From Nageia nagi (taxonomy: Eukaryota > Pinophyta): a DNA stretch of 64,000 nucleotides. A program made the position numbers and the translations under genes. Of the stretch, positions 1 to 11,909 are shown in pieces (position 1 is the stretch's first letter; every line of letters starts with the position of its first letter). The notes below the pieces were generated by a model. It was not told the DNA's origin, made no database searches, and saw only the letters and a list, made by a program, of their open reading frames with translations. The stretch covers positions 105,958,001 through 106,022,000 of the forward strand of contig JBITNC010000001.1 in the NCBI GenBank assembly GCA_050084985.1, given 5' to 3'.

Positions 1-948
1 TTTTAAAATTCTTTTAGCTAAATATACCTAACACAATAGAGCTTGTCCAGAATATTTTTCCATAATTATTTCATAAGTATGTTTTTTTTAATTAATTTTG
101 TACCAAGCTTATTTTTAGTTTTGAAAAGTCCTCATGTTCGTCCACCATGATTTGATTTAAACTTAATTATTTTTCAATTTTCTTATTCTTATAGAGAATT
201 TTACAAAGCTTGTCCCTATATAATGTTTTTTCATAACTCTCAATAATAAAAAACTTATTAAGAAAATACAAGACCCTCATATTTGAAGTATATGGACCAG
301 TTTCACTAAACATTAATAGAAAAATATAATATATACCCCAATTCTAAAAAAATTGCATATTTGAATTTGTTACTCTTTCATCAAAAATGGGTTTCAATTT
401 CATCACAAAATTTAATCAAAATCATCATGAAATATATGCCCAAAGTTATGATTTTGTACTAAAATCAACCTTAGATATTTACTTGCAGGTCCAAGGCATA
501 GGTTTGGCTCAACTAGCCTTTTATGAGCCTAAATTTGAGGTTTGTGTGTGGGTTTTTCAATCTACAAATTTTGAATATATTGGGATCTTGATATTTTCTA
601 GCCATTGAAATATTAGGATCCTAATTTTGTTTAACCTGATAAACAAAAAAAAACAATTATTTGGACTATGATGTTCTATGCATCATTCTCTTACATGTTC
701 ATGTAGTATGGTAAACAACAATGTTTTTTGTAGAAATTGAGTTGGTTTTGTTATATTCATGTACAATATTCAATTAATATACTAAGGTTGAGATCCAAGG
801 TATTTTTTTCAATCAATTTGAGGTTGAATTAAATTTTTTACAAAGACATTGAAGGCCTTAATTTTGAAGCAATCATTGCCATTACAATTATCTTTTGAAG
901 ATATACATAGTTGAATTTGTAAACATCTCAAGTTAATCAACATCATGG
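1..948. other. AT-rich stretch, no gene seen
   Basis: Only short reading frames occur here (the longest is 73 codons at 387-608), with no recognisable motif or repeat family. I see nothing that can be supported as a gene or element. Confidence 0.6.
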
Positions 949-1236
949 ATGATAAAAAATGCCAAAAAAAAGAGAGGAAGGAAGGTCATGTCATCTGAAG
1001 ACATTCTTGCAAGAATAGAGATGGATGCAAAAAGGAAAAAAGTGAAAAGAGCACAAAATAAAGAACAAAATTGTAATGAAGTACCTAAAAGTTCCATCCC
1101 AATTGAAGAAGAGGATATTGAAGAGAATAAGAATGTAGATATGAATGTAGATGATGCACCATTGAATGAAGCTTCAAATTCAATGACTATGGAAACAAAT
1201 ACAATAATGTATTTGAATCTTTGTATCCTATTATAA
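949..1236 (+). CDS. small lysine-rich reading frame, unrecognised
   Basis: A 95-codon frame, strongly basic at its start (KKKRGRK near residue 6, similar to an AT-hook or nuclear localisation stretch) and acidic in the middle (EEEDIEEN). I do not recognise the family. It lies on the same strand and about 2.2 kb upstream of the transposase relic at 3.49-5.37 kb, so it could be a leftover upstream exon of that element. It may equally be a chance frame, because low-complexity Lys/Glu/Asn composition is expected in AT-rich DNA. No supported promoter or splice sites. Confidence 0.25.
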   Translation: MIKNAKKKRGRKVMSSEDILARIEMDAKRKKVKRAQNKEQNCNEVPKSSIPIEEEDIEENKNVDMNVDDAPLNEASNSMTMETNTIMYLNLCILL

Positions 1237-1890
1237 TTTTAGCTATTTTTCAACATTTTCATGGAAGTTCTTCAAATGATTGAGAAATTATTTAATTAAT
1301 AAAATTCTCTTCAAATGATCATGGATTATTGATTAGGCTTATTGCCACTTTCAAAAGTTCCTTCCATACACCACTTAAAATAATAGCTCTAGCTCATGTT
1401 TGTACTCCTACTATTAGAGTAGTTCTTAGAATTTTGCTACAAGTACTACTATATTCTATAGGTAATCAAGTTATTTGACACTTCTATTAGTTATCTTAGG
1501 AACCTTAATTATGATAATTACTAATAATGGCTCATATCTAGTACCTAACAAAGTATATCCAATAATATTTATAAATATATAGTTGAATGATTGCTTCTCA
1601 CAAACACATAGGAGATTAATGTTACCAATTGGCCAACAGGTTTGAAAATTTTATACCAATGATTATTTGGAGGACCTTTCAAAATTTTTCCAAAAGTGAA
1701 TAGATATATAGATAAGTCTTTTAGTATCTTTTTTTAAACTAAAATGGATTAATGTAGGACCCATGATCAATGTTTACCCAAAAGTATTTTCAAACATTTT
1801 ATATGATTATTTTTTACAAATAAATAGGAGAGTACATATGACCACTTAATCAAAGTGTTTCAATATTTTACAAAAAGGGTTAAACATTTG
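1237..1890. other. AT-rich spacer
   Basis: No frame, repeat or RNA gene could be supported. It runs into the telomere-like block. Confidence 0.5.
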
Positions 1891-1894
1891 ACCA

Positions 1895-2965
1895 ATGGGG
1901 TTACTTGGGTTTAGGGTTTAGAATTTTAATTTTGAAGGATTAAATATTTTAAAGGTTACTTTTGTTTACAAGTTTAGTGGTTAAAGGTTTAAGATTTTAA
2001 GGGTTTAGGGTATAAAGGGTTTAAGAGTTTAAGGATTTAGGGTTTAAGAGTTGAAGGGTTTAGGGGTAAGGTTTTATGGCTTAATAAGGTTATAATGTTT
2101 ATATTTTATGTTTAGGTTTATAGGGTTATAGGGTTTAAACATTTGAATAATGGGGTCAAACATGATGTTAAAGGGGTTAACAATTTTAAGGGCTAGTTGG
2201 GTTTAGGAACTTCAAGATTTAAGAGTGTAGCAGTTTGGGGAAAGTAAGGGTTTAGGTTTTAAGGGTTTAGGATTTAGCATTTTAGGGTTTACATTTTAGT
2301 GTTTAGGTTTGTTTAAGGTTTAAGGGTTTAGGGTTTACTTTTGTTTAAGAGTTTAGATTTATTTAAGGGTTTATGTTTGTTTAAGGGTTTAGGGTAAATG
2401 GTTTAAGAGTTTAAATGTTTAGGGTTTAAGAGTTAAATGGTTTAGGAGTGGGGTTTTATGGTTATATGGTTTACATTTTTTGTGTTTAGGTTTATAGGGT
2501 TATAGGGATTAAACATTTGACCAATGGGATCAAACATGATGTTAAAGGGGTTAAAGAGTTTACAAGTTACTTAGGTTTATGAACTTAAGGGTTAAGGGTT
2601 TAAGAGTTTAGCAATTTAGGGAAAGTAAGGGAACTTAGGGTTTAAGTTTTAGGGGTTTAAGATTTAGGATTTTTGGGTTTAAATTTTAGTGTAGAGGTTT
2701 GTTTTTAAGGCTTAAGGGTTTAGGGTTGACATTTTAGTTCTTAGGTTTTCTTACTTGGCTTAATGATTTAGGGTTTATGTTTTAAGGTTTAGGTTTCTAT
2801 GTCCTATCAAGGTTTGGCCAATGATTTCAAATTTAAAATTTGGTCAATGGGGTTAAACATGTGATGTCGTATCAAAGTTTTAATGCTCTTAAAATTAGAA
2901 TAAGCATATATATCACATAATACCACTATATATTGATTTGTTTAAGGCTTAAGGGTTTAGAGTTT
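1895..2965 (+). repeat. degenerate interstitial telomere-like (TTTAGGG) block
   Basis: The stretch is dominated by variants of the plant telomere heptamer TTTAGGG, mostly as TTTAAGGG, TTTAGG or TTTATGG, with a few exact TTTAGGGTTTAG runs (for example near 1910). Units are interrupted and out of phase, so this is an old array, not an active telomere. A roughly 370-bp internal duplication is also visible: the phrase 'aatgggatcaaacatgatgttaaaggggtt' recurs near 2150 and 2524. All G-rich units read on the + strand. Confidence 0.75.
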
Positions 2966-3155
2966 AAGTTTTTATTTTCTTTGAGTTTACATAATGCCAC
3001 TATATATTGGTTAATTAATTTAATTTCATTAACTAAATATTAGTTTAATGCTTGATTAAATCCTCAAGAAGTCACTAATTAATTATTGTATATTACCTTT
3101 TTTTCCATGTGTAGTAAACTTTGGTGAGTCAACCCTTAACCTTGGAGTACCAAAT

Positions 3156-3482
3156 ATGGACGCAAATCTAGGTATGTATTCGAATACACATGTTAATGAT
3201 ATTGAGAATGAGAATATTTATAGTATTGATGATAAAAATATTTTTTTACTTATTGAATGTGATATCTTAGATAATGTTCGTAGTATGATATCTATGAGAA
3301 AAATGAGAACATATGCAAATAGAATATATGATCAATTTTTCCTTAATAAGGAGCTAGGATTTCAATATCAACTCATGCTACAATTAATAAGAATGTTGAA
3401 AATGAGAAGAGTAATGAAAAATTTAGGTGTTTGTGTGAAAAAAGGAACTCTTAAAATAATAAGTTATATCCACTATTGTTAG
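3156..3482 (+). pseudogene. possible upstream segment of the transposase relic
   Basis: A 108-codon frame just upstream of, and on the same strand as, the transposase relic. It has an acidic, Asn-rich first half and a basic second half, with no motif I recognise. It follows a possible acceptor (TTTTCCATGTGTAG near 3114). It may be an N-terminal exon of the same transposon, judged only by position and strand. Confidence 0.3.
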
Positions 3483-3487
3483 TGCCA

Positions 3488-5373
3488 TGGACTCTATTGG
3501 GAAGAAGAGTCAATCTAAAGATAGGAATGTAGCACAATGCATCATAACAACTAATTTAGTAAGTAGATCAACTGCAAAGCAAAAAATGATTGGTAATCTT
3601 AGTGTATATCTAAATATAAACCCTAAAACATTTTGAAGAGTTGTGATTAGGATAAAAAGCAGTGAAATTGATCCAATCTACCAATGTTGGAGTTTTAGTG
3701 GTAGACTTCCTAGGTCTGATAGGAAATTGACTAATGAGATAAAAAACATAATTGAAAAATGTTGGCATGATCATTAAAGGGTATCTCCTAATAGTAAAGA
3801 TGTTTTAAAATAAAGGAAATATCCAAGTTCAAAAAACATTCAACCTAAGCATGAAAAAAACTTTTAGATATGACTCAAACTCAATTGTACAATAACATTG
3901 CAAATGAAAAAGTGTTAAGTAGTTTTAATATTAGCTTGAGTCAAAAATCTTTTGAGAAATGCAAACCTTGGTATGTTAGAATTAGCAAGAAACAAATAAC
4001 ATGTTGTTGTAAAACTCATATGCAATTTAGATATTATTATCAAGTTTTTTGATATATACATGGTACTTTGAATACTAACAACTTATTGCAAGGATGTGGT
4101 TTTAATATGCCACTTGAATCTATTAATGAGTTTATAGCAGGTTTATTTTTGTAAATTCCATATGGTCAATCATTTTATTCATATACATGTATTTCAATGA
4201 AATGTAGTATATGTGGGAACCTTTCATTTTTAGGAGAATGTGTACATGAAAGTAGTTTACATGATTTTGGACAAACATTAGTGGATATCCAAAAGTTTAA
4301 GAATGTTGAGTATTCATTGAAGGATGGAAAAAATGGAAAGCGTATTAATTTAATCACTGAAAAGGTTAATGTACATACATTTATGGATGATTCTAAGAGT
4401 AACTTTATTACAAAATATATGAAACATTCCCAACAGGATTGGTCACTTAATATTGAATTTCCTTATTGTAGAAACACATTTCTATATGGAACTATATTAT
4501 TAGATATAGACTTTGCAAAAAAATATACTCTAGCACTACAAGAAGAAATAAGTCTCAGTATTATAATTCTCAATAGGTTTCCATTTTTATTCATATTGTA
4601 TATAGACATGCAAATGATAATATAGAAGATAGTAAAAAAGTTTTGATCAAGTACCATTTTTATGTAAGTGATCATAGATTACACTAGCTAGAGTTTATCC
4701 AATTTTGCTTTAAGATATTCTGTACAAATTTGAACGAACAAAATATTCACATGGAACAAAATTTTATATAGTCATATAATTGTATGGAGTAGTTTAATAA
4801 TGCACATATATTTTATTATTTAAGTAGGATGCATAGAGAACATAATATATAACATATATGATCTTTTTTGAATCTAGACATGGTAAAGGTGAACATGATG
4901 GAGCTGGTGCATGTGTGAAAAGAGCTCTTGCTAGAGAAAAATTTAAATTTGGAGATTCAGTAAAATTTCAAAATGCACATGCAATTGTAGATTGGTGTAA
5001 TACAAATATATCTACCAAATCAAAAGAGAATTATACAATTCAGTCATTATTTTGGTTGTTTGAAGAAAGTAATATTACAAGTCATCATGATTGCAAGATA
5101 ATTAATGGATCAATTAAATGGCATTCATTTAGAAGTTCAAATGCAAGCACATGGACTATTTGGATAAGGAAGCTTGCATATTTTTATGATTCTTGTATTG
5201 TAGGTGAACCAAAAGCATGTATAAATACAAAATGGGTTGAGGAATGGAAACAAAGATCTTTAAGACTACAAAAGTGCATGATGAATAAGAATTATTCATT
5301 GACTATGAGAATCAAATATTTACATCAGAGGACTATGCTTGAGTTTCTAACCTTGTACAAGAAGGTAATTTAA
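3488..5373 (+). pseudogene. decayed DDE-type DNA transposase (HGKG..DG..VKR family)
   Basis: Pieces of one protein follow each other on + in different frames. 3488-3868 has RLPRSDRKL and RVSPNSKDVL. 3870-4052 opens with MTQTQLY and has SFEKCKPWYVRI and a TCCC cluster. 4197-4625 has KCSICGNLS, HESSLHDFGQTL and DIDFAKKYTL. 4810-5373 has HGKGEHDGAGACVKRAL then AHAIVDWCN. This order matches a family of uncharacterised transposon proteins that I recall from moss, lycophyte and gymnosperm genomes. In that family a DFAENYT block and an SDGC..QFK block carry the presumed catalytic aspartates. Here the first is altered (FAKKYT) and the second is lost in a frameshifted stretch (4760-4850). At least four frame changes and several stops make it dead. 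The upstream frame at 3156-3482 may be part of the same element. No terminal inverted repeats were found. The family name is inference; the homology order is seen directly. Confidence 0.7.
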
Positions 5374-5860
5374 AACAATTTAAAATTTATTTTTGTTAGT
5401 TTGTTTATATGAATGCTCATTTTTGTATATATTTGAACTAGTTTTATATGTCATACTTAATTGAGATAAATTTTATTTGTAGAAAATATATATGTTTTAT
5501 GTTTTATATGTCATACTTAGAGTATTGGTTTGGCTCGATGTGTTGAAAGAAAATATAAGTTAACTTGTCCTTGATGTGATGATGATGGATTTGAGTAACC
5601 TATTCTACCCAATAGGTTCCATGCTAGTTGTTGGTAAATGGATATGAAAAATAGTACAAGAAGGAATGGTTTCAAAGCATACAAAGATTATGAATCAAAT
5701 AAGAAAATTATTCACTATTTATATTTGATACTAGAAATAAATATTAAACTATTTAGATATATTGTGGAAATATTCAATGTAAGAAAATGATTCAATTATG
5801 AATGCATTACATGAAAGAGAGGGTGTATATGGTATTAATGAATGAAAAATATAGGTAAGT
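5374..5860. other. AT-rich spacer downstream of transposase relic
   Basis: Contains a short duplication of 'tttatatgtcatactta' (near 5444 and 5503). No gene seen. The 3' end of the DNA transposon probably lies here, but I could not find an inverted terminal repeat. Confidence 0.4.
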
Positions 5861-5862
5861 TT

Positions 5863-6424
5863 ATCTCCCCTTCTTTCCCTTCCCTTCATCTCCACTTCCC
5901 TTTCTCCTTCACCCCTATGCTCCTTCATCTCCACTTCCCCTTTGCCCCTTCATATCAACTTCCACTTCTCCTTCATTTCTACACCCCTTCATATCCACTT
6001 CCCCTTCTCCTTCACCCCTATGTACCTTCATCTCCACTTCTCCTTCTCCTTCACCCCTATGCCCTTTCATCTTCACTTCCCCTTCAACTTAACCCATACA
6101 TTCCTTTGTCTCCACTTCCCCTCATCCTTCACCCCTACATCCCTTCATCTCCACTTCACCTTCTCCTTCACCACTATTCACCTTCATCTCCACTTTCCCT
6201 TTTCCTTCCCCCTATGTGCCTTCATCTCCACTTCCCCTTCTCCTTCACCCCTATGTGCCTTCATCTCCACTTCCCCTTCCACTTCACCCCTTCATCTCCA
6301 CTTCCCCATCCCCTTCACCCCTTCATCTCCACTTACCCTTCCCCTTCACCCCTTCATCTCCACTTCCCCTTCCCCTTCATACCTTAATCTCCACTTCCCC
6401 TTCTCTTTCACCCCTTCATCTCTT
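5863..6424 (+). repeat. C/T-rich minisatellite, 30-39 bp units
   Basis: Head-to-tail units built on CTTCATCTCCACTTCCCC followed by TTCTCCTTCACCCCTATG or a shorter TTCACCC linker. Unit lengths are mostly multiples of three (about 30, 33, 39), so all three + frames stay open and code Pro/Ser/His/Leu repeats. These frames (5842-6387, 5942-6433, 6216-6593) are by-products of the repeat, not genes. The + strand is almost free of G. Confidence 0.9.
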
Positions 6425-6599
6425 GATCTGTAATTCTCCCAAAAATAATTCAGATGCACACACTCAATTAACTAATCAAGTGCTTGCAAATAAGAGATTA
6501 AAACAAATAGTAATTCCAATCATTAATTATGAATTGCTCATTAATTTAGAAAATGTAAAGGTTGGAAAATTGAGAAGATGCAAAGAGAGATAAATAATA

Positions 6600-7570
6600 C
6601 ACACATAAAATAATATACAATGTTTACCTAGGTTCTATGACTTTGCCTACTCCTGCAAAATGCTCTCTACAATATTGTGAATGGTATTACAAAATGGCCT
6701 CTATGGGCTCATCCTATACTCACTTCTTTCTCTTTTACTAACTTCTTTCTAGGCTTACAATCACACTTATATAGTCTCCTTCCAACTCTCAACTTCATAG
6801 GTATCTACAATCATGTGTGCTCACTCAGGTAAGTCCCCAAAAACCTTTATCCACCTTCAACCTTCAACAACCCTTGTAATTCTTTTGCCTTTTTTTAATA
6901 CCAATTTTCAAGCTTATTTTTGGAGGATTAAAACCTATGATTCTAATAATAAATTATATTTTTGGAAACTCATTTGGCTCATTTTTCTCCTACTAAAATT
7001 TGAGCTCAAATGGTTACAACAATCTCCCATTATGGGCTCCCAAATAATAAAATACGTGCTTTTTGGATTGTTTACTTTTACAAATAATAATTTCAGCCCA
7101 AAAATAGGACTTAAAGCTAATTAAAATTAAACTTACACCTTAGAAACATGTAAATATCAATAAATTGGGTGGATCCAATAATATGTTGCCACTTGGTAGT
7201 TGTAGTTTGGCCTCAAAAATGCCCCCCATTTCTCTAAAAAAATTGCATACTTCAAAATGCAATAACTTTTGATCAAGAAGTTAGTTTTATGAACTATAAA
7301 AAGTCTTGGAAAGAATAAAATGAGATATTAAAAATGATATAATAAAATAAAAAAAATTAATAACTTAATTTTTTTCTTTTTTTTTTGTCTCTTGTATTTT
7401 TTAATAAAAAAATACCCAAACTTAGAAATCACATATCTTCCTCATACGAATTTGAATTCGCAATTTGAAAGAAGCATAAGAAAGTTGGAGATAAATAAAT
7501 CACATTGAGAATACTAAACATGATATTCCTAAATATTTTGAAGATCCAAATTTTGGATCATATCCCCTTC
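6600..7570 (-). other. unassigned region, possible LTR-like promoter on minus strand
   Basis: On the minus strand a TATATAAG box (complement of about 6768-6775) is followed by a leader-like stretch. This is the arrangement seen in LTRs of plant retroelements, but no second copy, primer site or target duplication was found. The rest is AT-rich with no supported gene. Confidence 0.2.
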
Positions 7571-7576
7571 CCCTTA

Positions 7577-7649
7577 GCTTTCTTAGCTCAATTGGTAGAG
7601 TGTGTGACTTATAAGAATGTGGTTAGGGCTTCGATTCCCATAGATAGCA
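7577..7649 (+). tRNA. tRNA-like sequence (decayed tRNA or SINE head)
   Basis: A 73-base segment has a 7-bp acceptor stem with one mismatch (GCTTTCT with AGATAGC). It has a D-arm/A-box TAGCTCAATTGGTAGAG and a T-arm/B-box close to consensus (GCTTCGATTCC). The expected anticodon loop position reads CTTATAA (UAU, Ile-like), but the anticodon stem pairs badly. That argues against a working tRNA and for a pseudogene or the head of a tRNA-derived SINE. No clear SINE body or poly-A tail follows. Confidence 0.5.
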
Positions 7650-9795
7650 TATATAGTTCAATGAGATAATATATGTTCATGTATTTATACTATTGATACT
7701 TAAATTTGACTTTGTATTTTAAAATTATAGGTCATGTTTTCAAAAAATTGAAATGGATATTTTTTAGTGAACTACACAATGCTAGTATTCTCCCTCATAA
7801 CAGTCTAGTGGAGGATCTTCAAAAATAACAAGTATCCTACCTATCCCCATTGATTTCACATATTATTTATCATTGATTTGTATATAGTAATTTCATACAT
7901 AAGCTTTTATGGATTAAAAATCAATGTAGTACCTCTCTTATATCTATTATCTTCCTCAAATTTATTTAATTTGTTATATATTCCATAACTTCTCCCTATC
8001 ATCATATGGTTTTTTAGGTAGGAGCTTATCTAAAATCTTCTTGTAACCTAGTAATTTATTCTATTTACTATTTACATCATGATATTATAAAATTAGGTCC
8101 TCATGTAGCTTTGTGCTCCAATGTCTATACCTATAGTATTCTTGAATCTATAAACTTAGTCCTTGAGCTAAAGTTGATGTGATATATATCATGGTATATG
8201 TATGATTAAAGAAAATATTCTTAGGCAAATTAAATCCATTACTCTATCATATTTTGTATAATATATCCCAATATATCCTATATGTATATTAATCCTTATT
8301 AATAAATATCCTCTATTGCCACTATCATCTCTTGTATTAGGAGATAAAAGTATTAGGTAAGGCTCCTATCCTTTTCCTAATGCAAATTAATTTCTATATT
8401 CAAAATTACTATACTGTAACTAAAACTATGATAGGTGACTATGATTTCATTTAAATCCCATTGAAGTTTACTTATTCACATAAAAAAATTCTCTCTCTAA
8501 CTACTATGATTTAAGTTTTAATTCATTTGCTATGAAAATCATAGTCTATCATCATGATTTTTAATTTTAGATATCAAGTACTAAAATCAATAATATCTCA
8601 AAAATGAGATGGAATTAAAGAGTAGGATCTACCATATGATTTTTCCTTAAAAACCCTATAATCCTTGATAATAATTCCTACCATGTTGCATAAATATCAA
8701 TAAACATAAAAAGGGCTTTGGAGCTTTGAAGAAAACATAAAAAAGTTGAAATAGTAAAATAAATTTACTTTTTGTTATTTGTTGTAATTATAAATTCCTT
8801 CCCTCTTCCCCTTTTATCCATTTTCCTTTTTATTTTAAACCTTATTTTGAGCTCTCATAGAGCATTCACCTTACCTCTCCTAAACTCCAAGGGGCATGCA
8901 CTTTAATTATTTTTCTTATTAAGATATATATCAATATATATATTCTGATAAGATATTATTTACTTATCAAAAATTTCCTTATTTTATCATCGATGATATG
9001 TAGAGCCATCATCTCACCTATTCCTTGGCCATCACTCTATTACATTTTGAGAACCATGAATCATTATTCAAAATGAGTTGTACTTATCAATTTAACTTTA
9101 CATCATAAATCTTAATGCAAGCTTTAATATTTAAAACCTTATGTCTTTAAAATCACTCTAGTATTTCTCAAAGATGCTTTCCTAATATTATCTCACTCAT
9201 TAAAAATAAAAATTTAAAAAACATAAATAGAAAATTACTTAACTTATTTGGTGCACTAACATAATTAAAAACTAGAGTGAAATGTCTTTGTTAAGAAGCA
9301 ATATATCTTTAAGAAATTTTGGGTGTTGTAATCTAGGCCATTCTAGATATTTGTTTTATGAAGATGAAGGTTATAAGTAACCTAAAGATTAGGGTGAGGA
9401 TTAATTATTTGATCAATTATAGATGAAGTTATCTTGCTCATTATTGTCTTCTTCATTAGTTTTAATCATAAAGTTTTCATATTCATCTTTATTATGATTT
9501 GACCTATATTGATTATAAATATCCATTTCAATTTTTAGTGAGGGTTATTAAAGTTTTCAAAAAATTGAAGTATCAATAGTAGAAATACATGAACATTAAA
9601 GTTTTTATATTTTTTAGAGTGCATGACTTATAAATTTCCACCTTTTTTAGTGAAGGGTACTAAAGTTTTCAAAAAATTGAGATATACATTTCAAAAGTTG
9701 ATCTAGGATACATTTCATTAAAGATGAGATGTTTTTAATGAAAAAAAAACTTATTATGAAAGTATAACTTACAAACTTGTATACTTTATTATATT
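7650..9795. other. long AT-rich stretch without supported gene
   Basis: I see only short frames. A phrase 'ttaaagttttcaaaaaattga' is repeated near 7735, 9547 and 9660, suggesting shreds of one old repeat. No domain, RNA gene or LTR pair could be supported. Confidence 0.5.
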
Positions 9796-10004
9796 TTATT
9801 AAACTTGTTGTTTAGTTATCATGTAAACTTGTAAACCCATAAATGAACTTATTACAACATTTGTTATCTTGTAATGTAACCTATCTAGTCCATGTATAGA
9901 CATAACAACATCAACATAATAATGTGTCCAAATTCCATGTAGTCCATGTGTAATAAAATAATAACATGTATGTGTACAAAGTCCAGTCCCAAATATCCAA
10001 AGTC

Positions 10005-10165
10005 CAAAGTCAACAATAAATTCCAAAATCCACATACATGTCATGATCTATAACTAATATACCAAAACAACAACAACATAATCAATCCAAAGTACAAAGT
10101 CCACAATAAAGTCCAAAATCCACATACATAATGATCTATAACTAACAACAAAATCAACAACTAAA
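10005..10165. repeat. tandem duplication of about 85 bp
   Basis: The phrase around 'caataaattccaaaatccacatacatgtcatgatctataactaa' (near 10013) recurs with small changes near 10098. These are two adjacent copies with a few indels. It lies just below the decayed minus-strand gene and may be part of its 3' flank. Confidence 0.6.
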
Positions 10166-10169
10166 TAAT

Positions 10170-11899
10170 CAATTGTAGATCTATCTATGTAGTTCTAGAT
10201 GTGTCTACAGCATCGATCCTCCTCCTTTTTTTAACTAATACAGATGCCTCTTGTTGTATAACACAAATAAATTTAAGTTAGCATACATATTATCATTCAT
10301 GTTTGTAATAACATAAAAATGCACATAAATAAATTATCATGATGCTAAGATCCTCCCTCAGTAACTATATCTTGTTGTGTAGATGATGTCCCAATCTCAT
10401 CAAGATGAAATGCATGAGAAATAACATCTTGCAATTCAAATAAAAAATATTGAATAAAAGTAGAGTTTTTAAATAGGTGTGTATTTTTAAGACCTACAAA
10501 TTGCATGCACATACACATTACTATGTATTTTAGAAAATTACTCGAAATGAAGGAGATGTATGAGTGACCATGATCTGTGGAGTGGTGGATGTTGAAGGCT
10601 TAGCCATCAACATGTCCTCTTGTTGGTCAAATGTAGTCATTTTAGGATGGATGTTTAAATTTATTTACATATTTAGATGTGAATAATATCTAACAAAATA
10701 AATATGGAAAAATATTAAACTAGGCATATTTATTTACCTCAAAAGGTATTCTTGTAGACCTAGGAGTAGATGTCATAAAAGCTCTATAAGATACACCTAA
10801 AGTGGAGCCTCCCATCATCTAAGATAAAATATGTAAAGGTGTTTACATTTTAAATTAAGTATACATATAAAATTCAAATTAATTTAGAAATACACAACTT
10901 AAATACATGTTAAACACACTAAAAATGGGGCAAATGTACCTCTCTCCTAGTATGGTTGACATCATCGCAGCTATGGAAAAAATGATGTACAACTCCACTA
11001 ACTCTAGCATCATCTCTACACTCATTGACATTAGCTACCACATGGGTATCTAGTTCAATGAGAGTATAGGTAACCTAAATCAATGTTCCCAATGCTGAAA
11101 CAACTTCTTGATGAAAAGCTAGGGTAGCAACAAATGGAGTAGGAGGAGGGATGAGTGGTGCAAGACATGTATATTGATGTATATTAACCCATGCTCTAGG
11201 TTTATTTTCCCCTGAGCCATGACCAATCCCTTAATTACATCTCATATCAAAATAATTCACAAGTTTTCCTAAAACACTCACATACATTTTCTTCCACAAA
11301 TACAAAGGTACATCAGAATTGAAATGTGGTGGTTTATCAAACATCATCCACCATTGATCCCAAATTTTAGCTATCATAGGATGGGTGCACCAATCATAAG
11401 GAATTCTTATTTTTTTAGGTGGGATGGGTTTTCTAATAGATGGATCAATGAAAAGTGGAGCAAGGGTAATACCTAACTTATTCACCTCTCAAGTGGAATG
11501 ACCATCTGAATAATATTGTCTCATGCACTCTGTCAATGAATCAAAACCATACATATCACCATCAAAACTCCTAATGGTATAAACTATGATTTGCATCAAA
11601 GATTCAAACCATATAACATGGCTTAGGGAGCTATGAATAATATAAATGTGGTGAATATTTTCTTGTAATTGGTTAGTGTCATGAGCAATCACATCTTGTA
11701 AATGCTACTCATTGACACTAGTGGGTTGGGGTGGGGGTGTAGGGGGTGGAGGTGGAGAGGGTGGCAAGGGTGGAGGATCAACATGTGGTGGGGGTGGAGG
11801 ATCTACATGTGGAGGGGGTGAATTATGTGGGATATTTTTGGTCACATCATCCAGTGTCTCATATATGTCATGATAAAAGTCATGGGATGATTCAACCAT
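10170..11899 (-). pseudogene. decayed, apparently multi-exon reading frame, unrecognised
   Basis: Reading on the minus strand from 11899 down to about 10925, a single frame of roughly 325 codons is broken by four stops (near 11705, 11489, 11231 and 11069) but no frameshift. Residues 27-60 are a proline-rich run (PPPPPHVDPPPLPP). The middle has a tryptophan-rich segment (IWDQWWMMFDKPPHF, near 11360). Lower down, short open blocks are separated by AT-rich gaps with plausible GT/AG edges: around 10817-10741, 10637-10547, 10440-10346 and 10260-10190. The last ends in VKKRRRIDA, like a nuclear localisation signal. I do not recognise the family. A Pro-rich plus nuclear-signal protein with several small exons could be a transposon ORF or a dead host gene. 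Confidence 0.45.
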
Positions 11900-11909
11900 G
11901 ATATTAAAA

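Noticed and set aside
387-608. 73-codon + frame
   Set aside because: No motif, no repeat partner, length expected by chance in this DNA.
5842-6593. Three overlapping Pro/Ser/His-rich + frames of 125-181 codons
   Set aside because: They follow from a C/T-rich minisatellite whose unit lengths are multiples of three. All frames are open at once and none has a non-repeat domain.
6813-7124. 103-codon + frame
   Set aside because: Hydrophobic and aromatic composition of translated AT-rich DNA; no family match and no splice or promoter support.
9799-10044. 81-codon minus frame
   Set aside because: Largely overlaps a tandem duplication and shows no motif.
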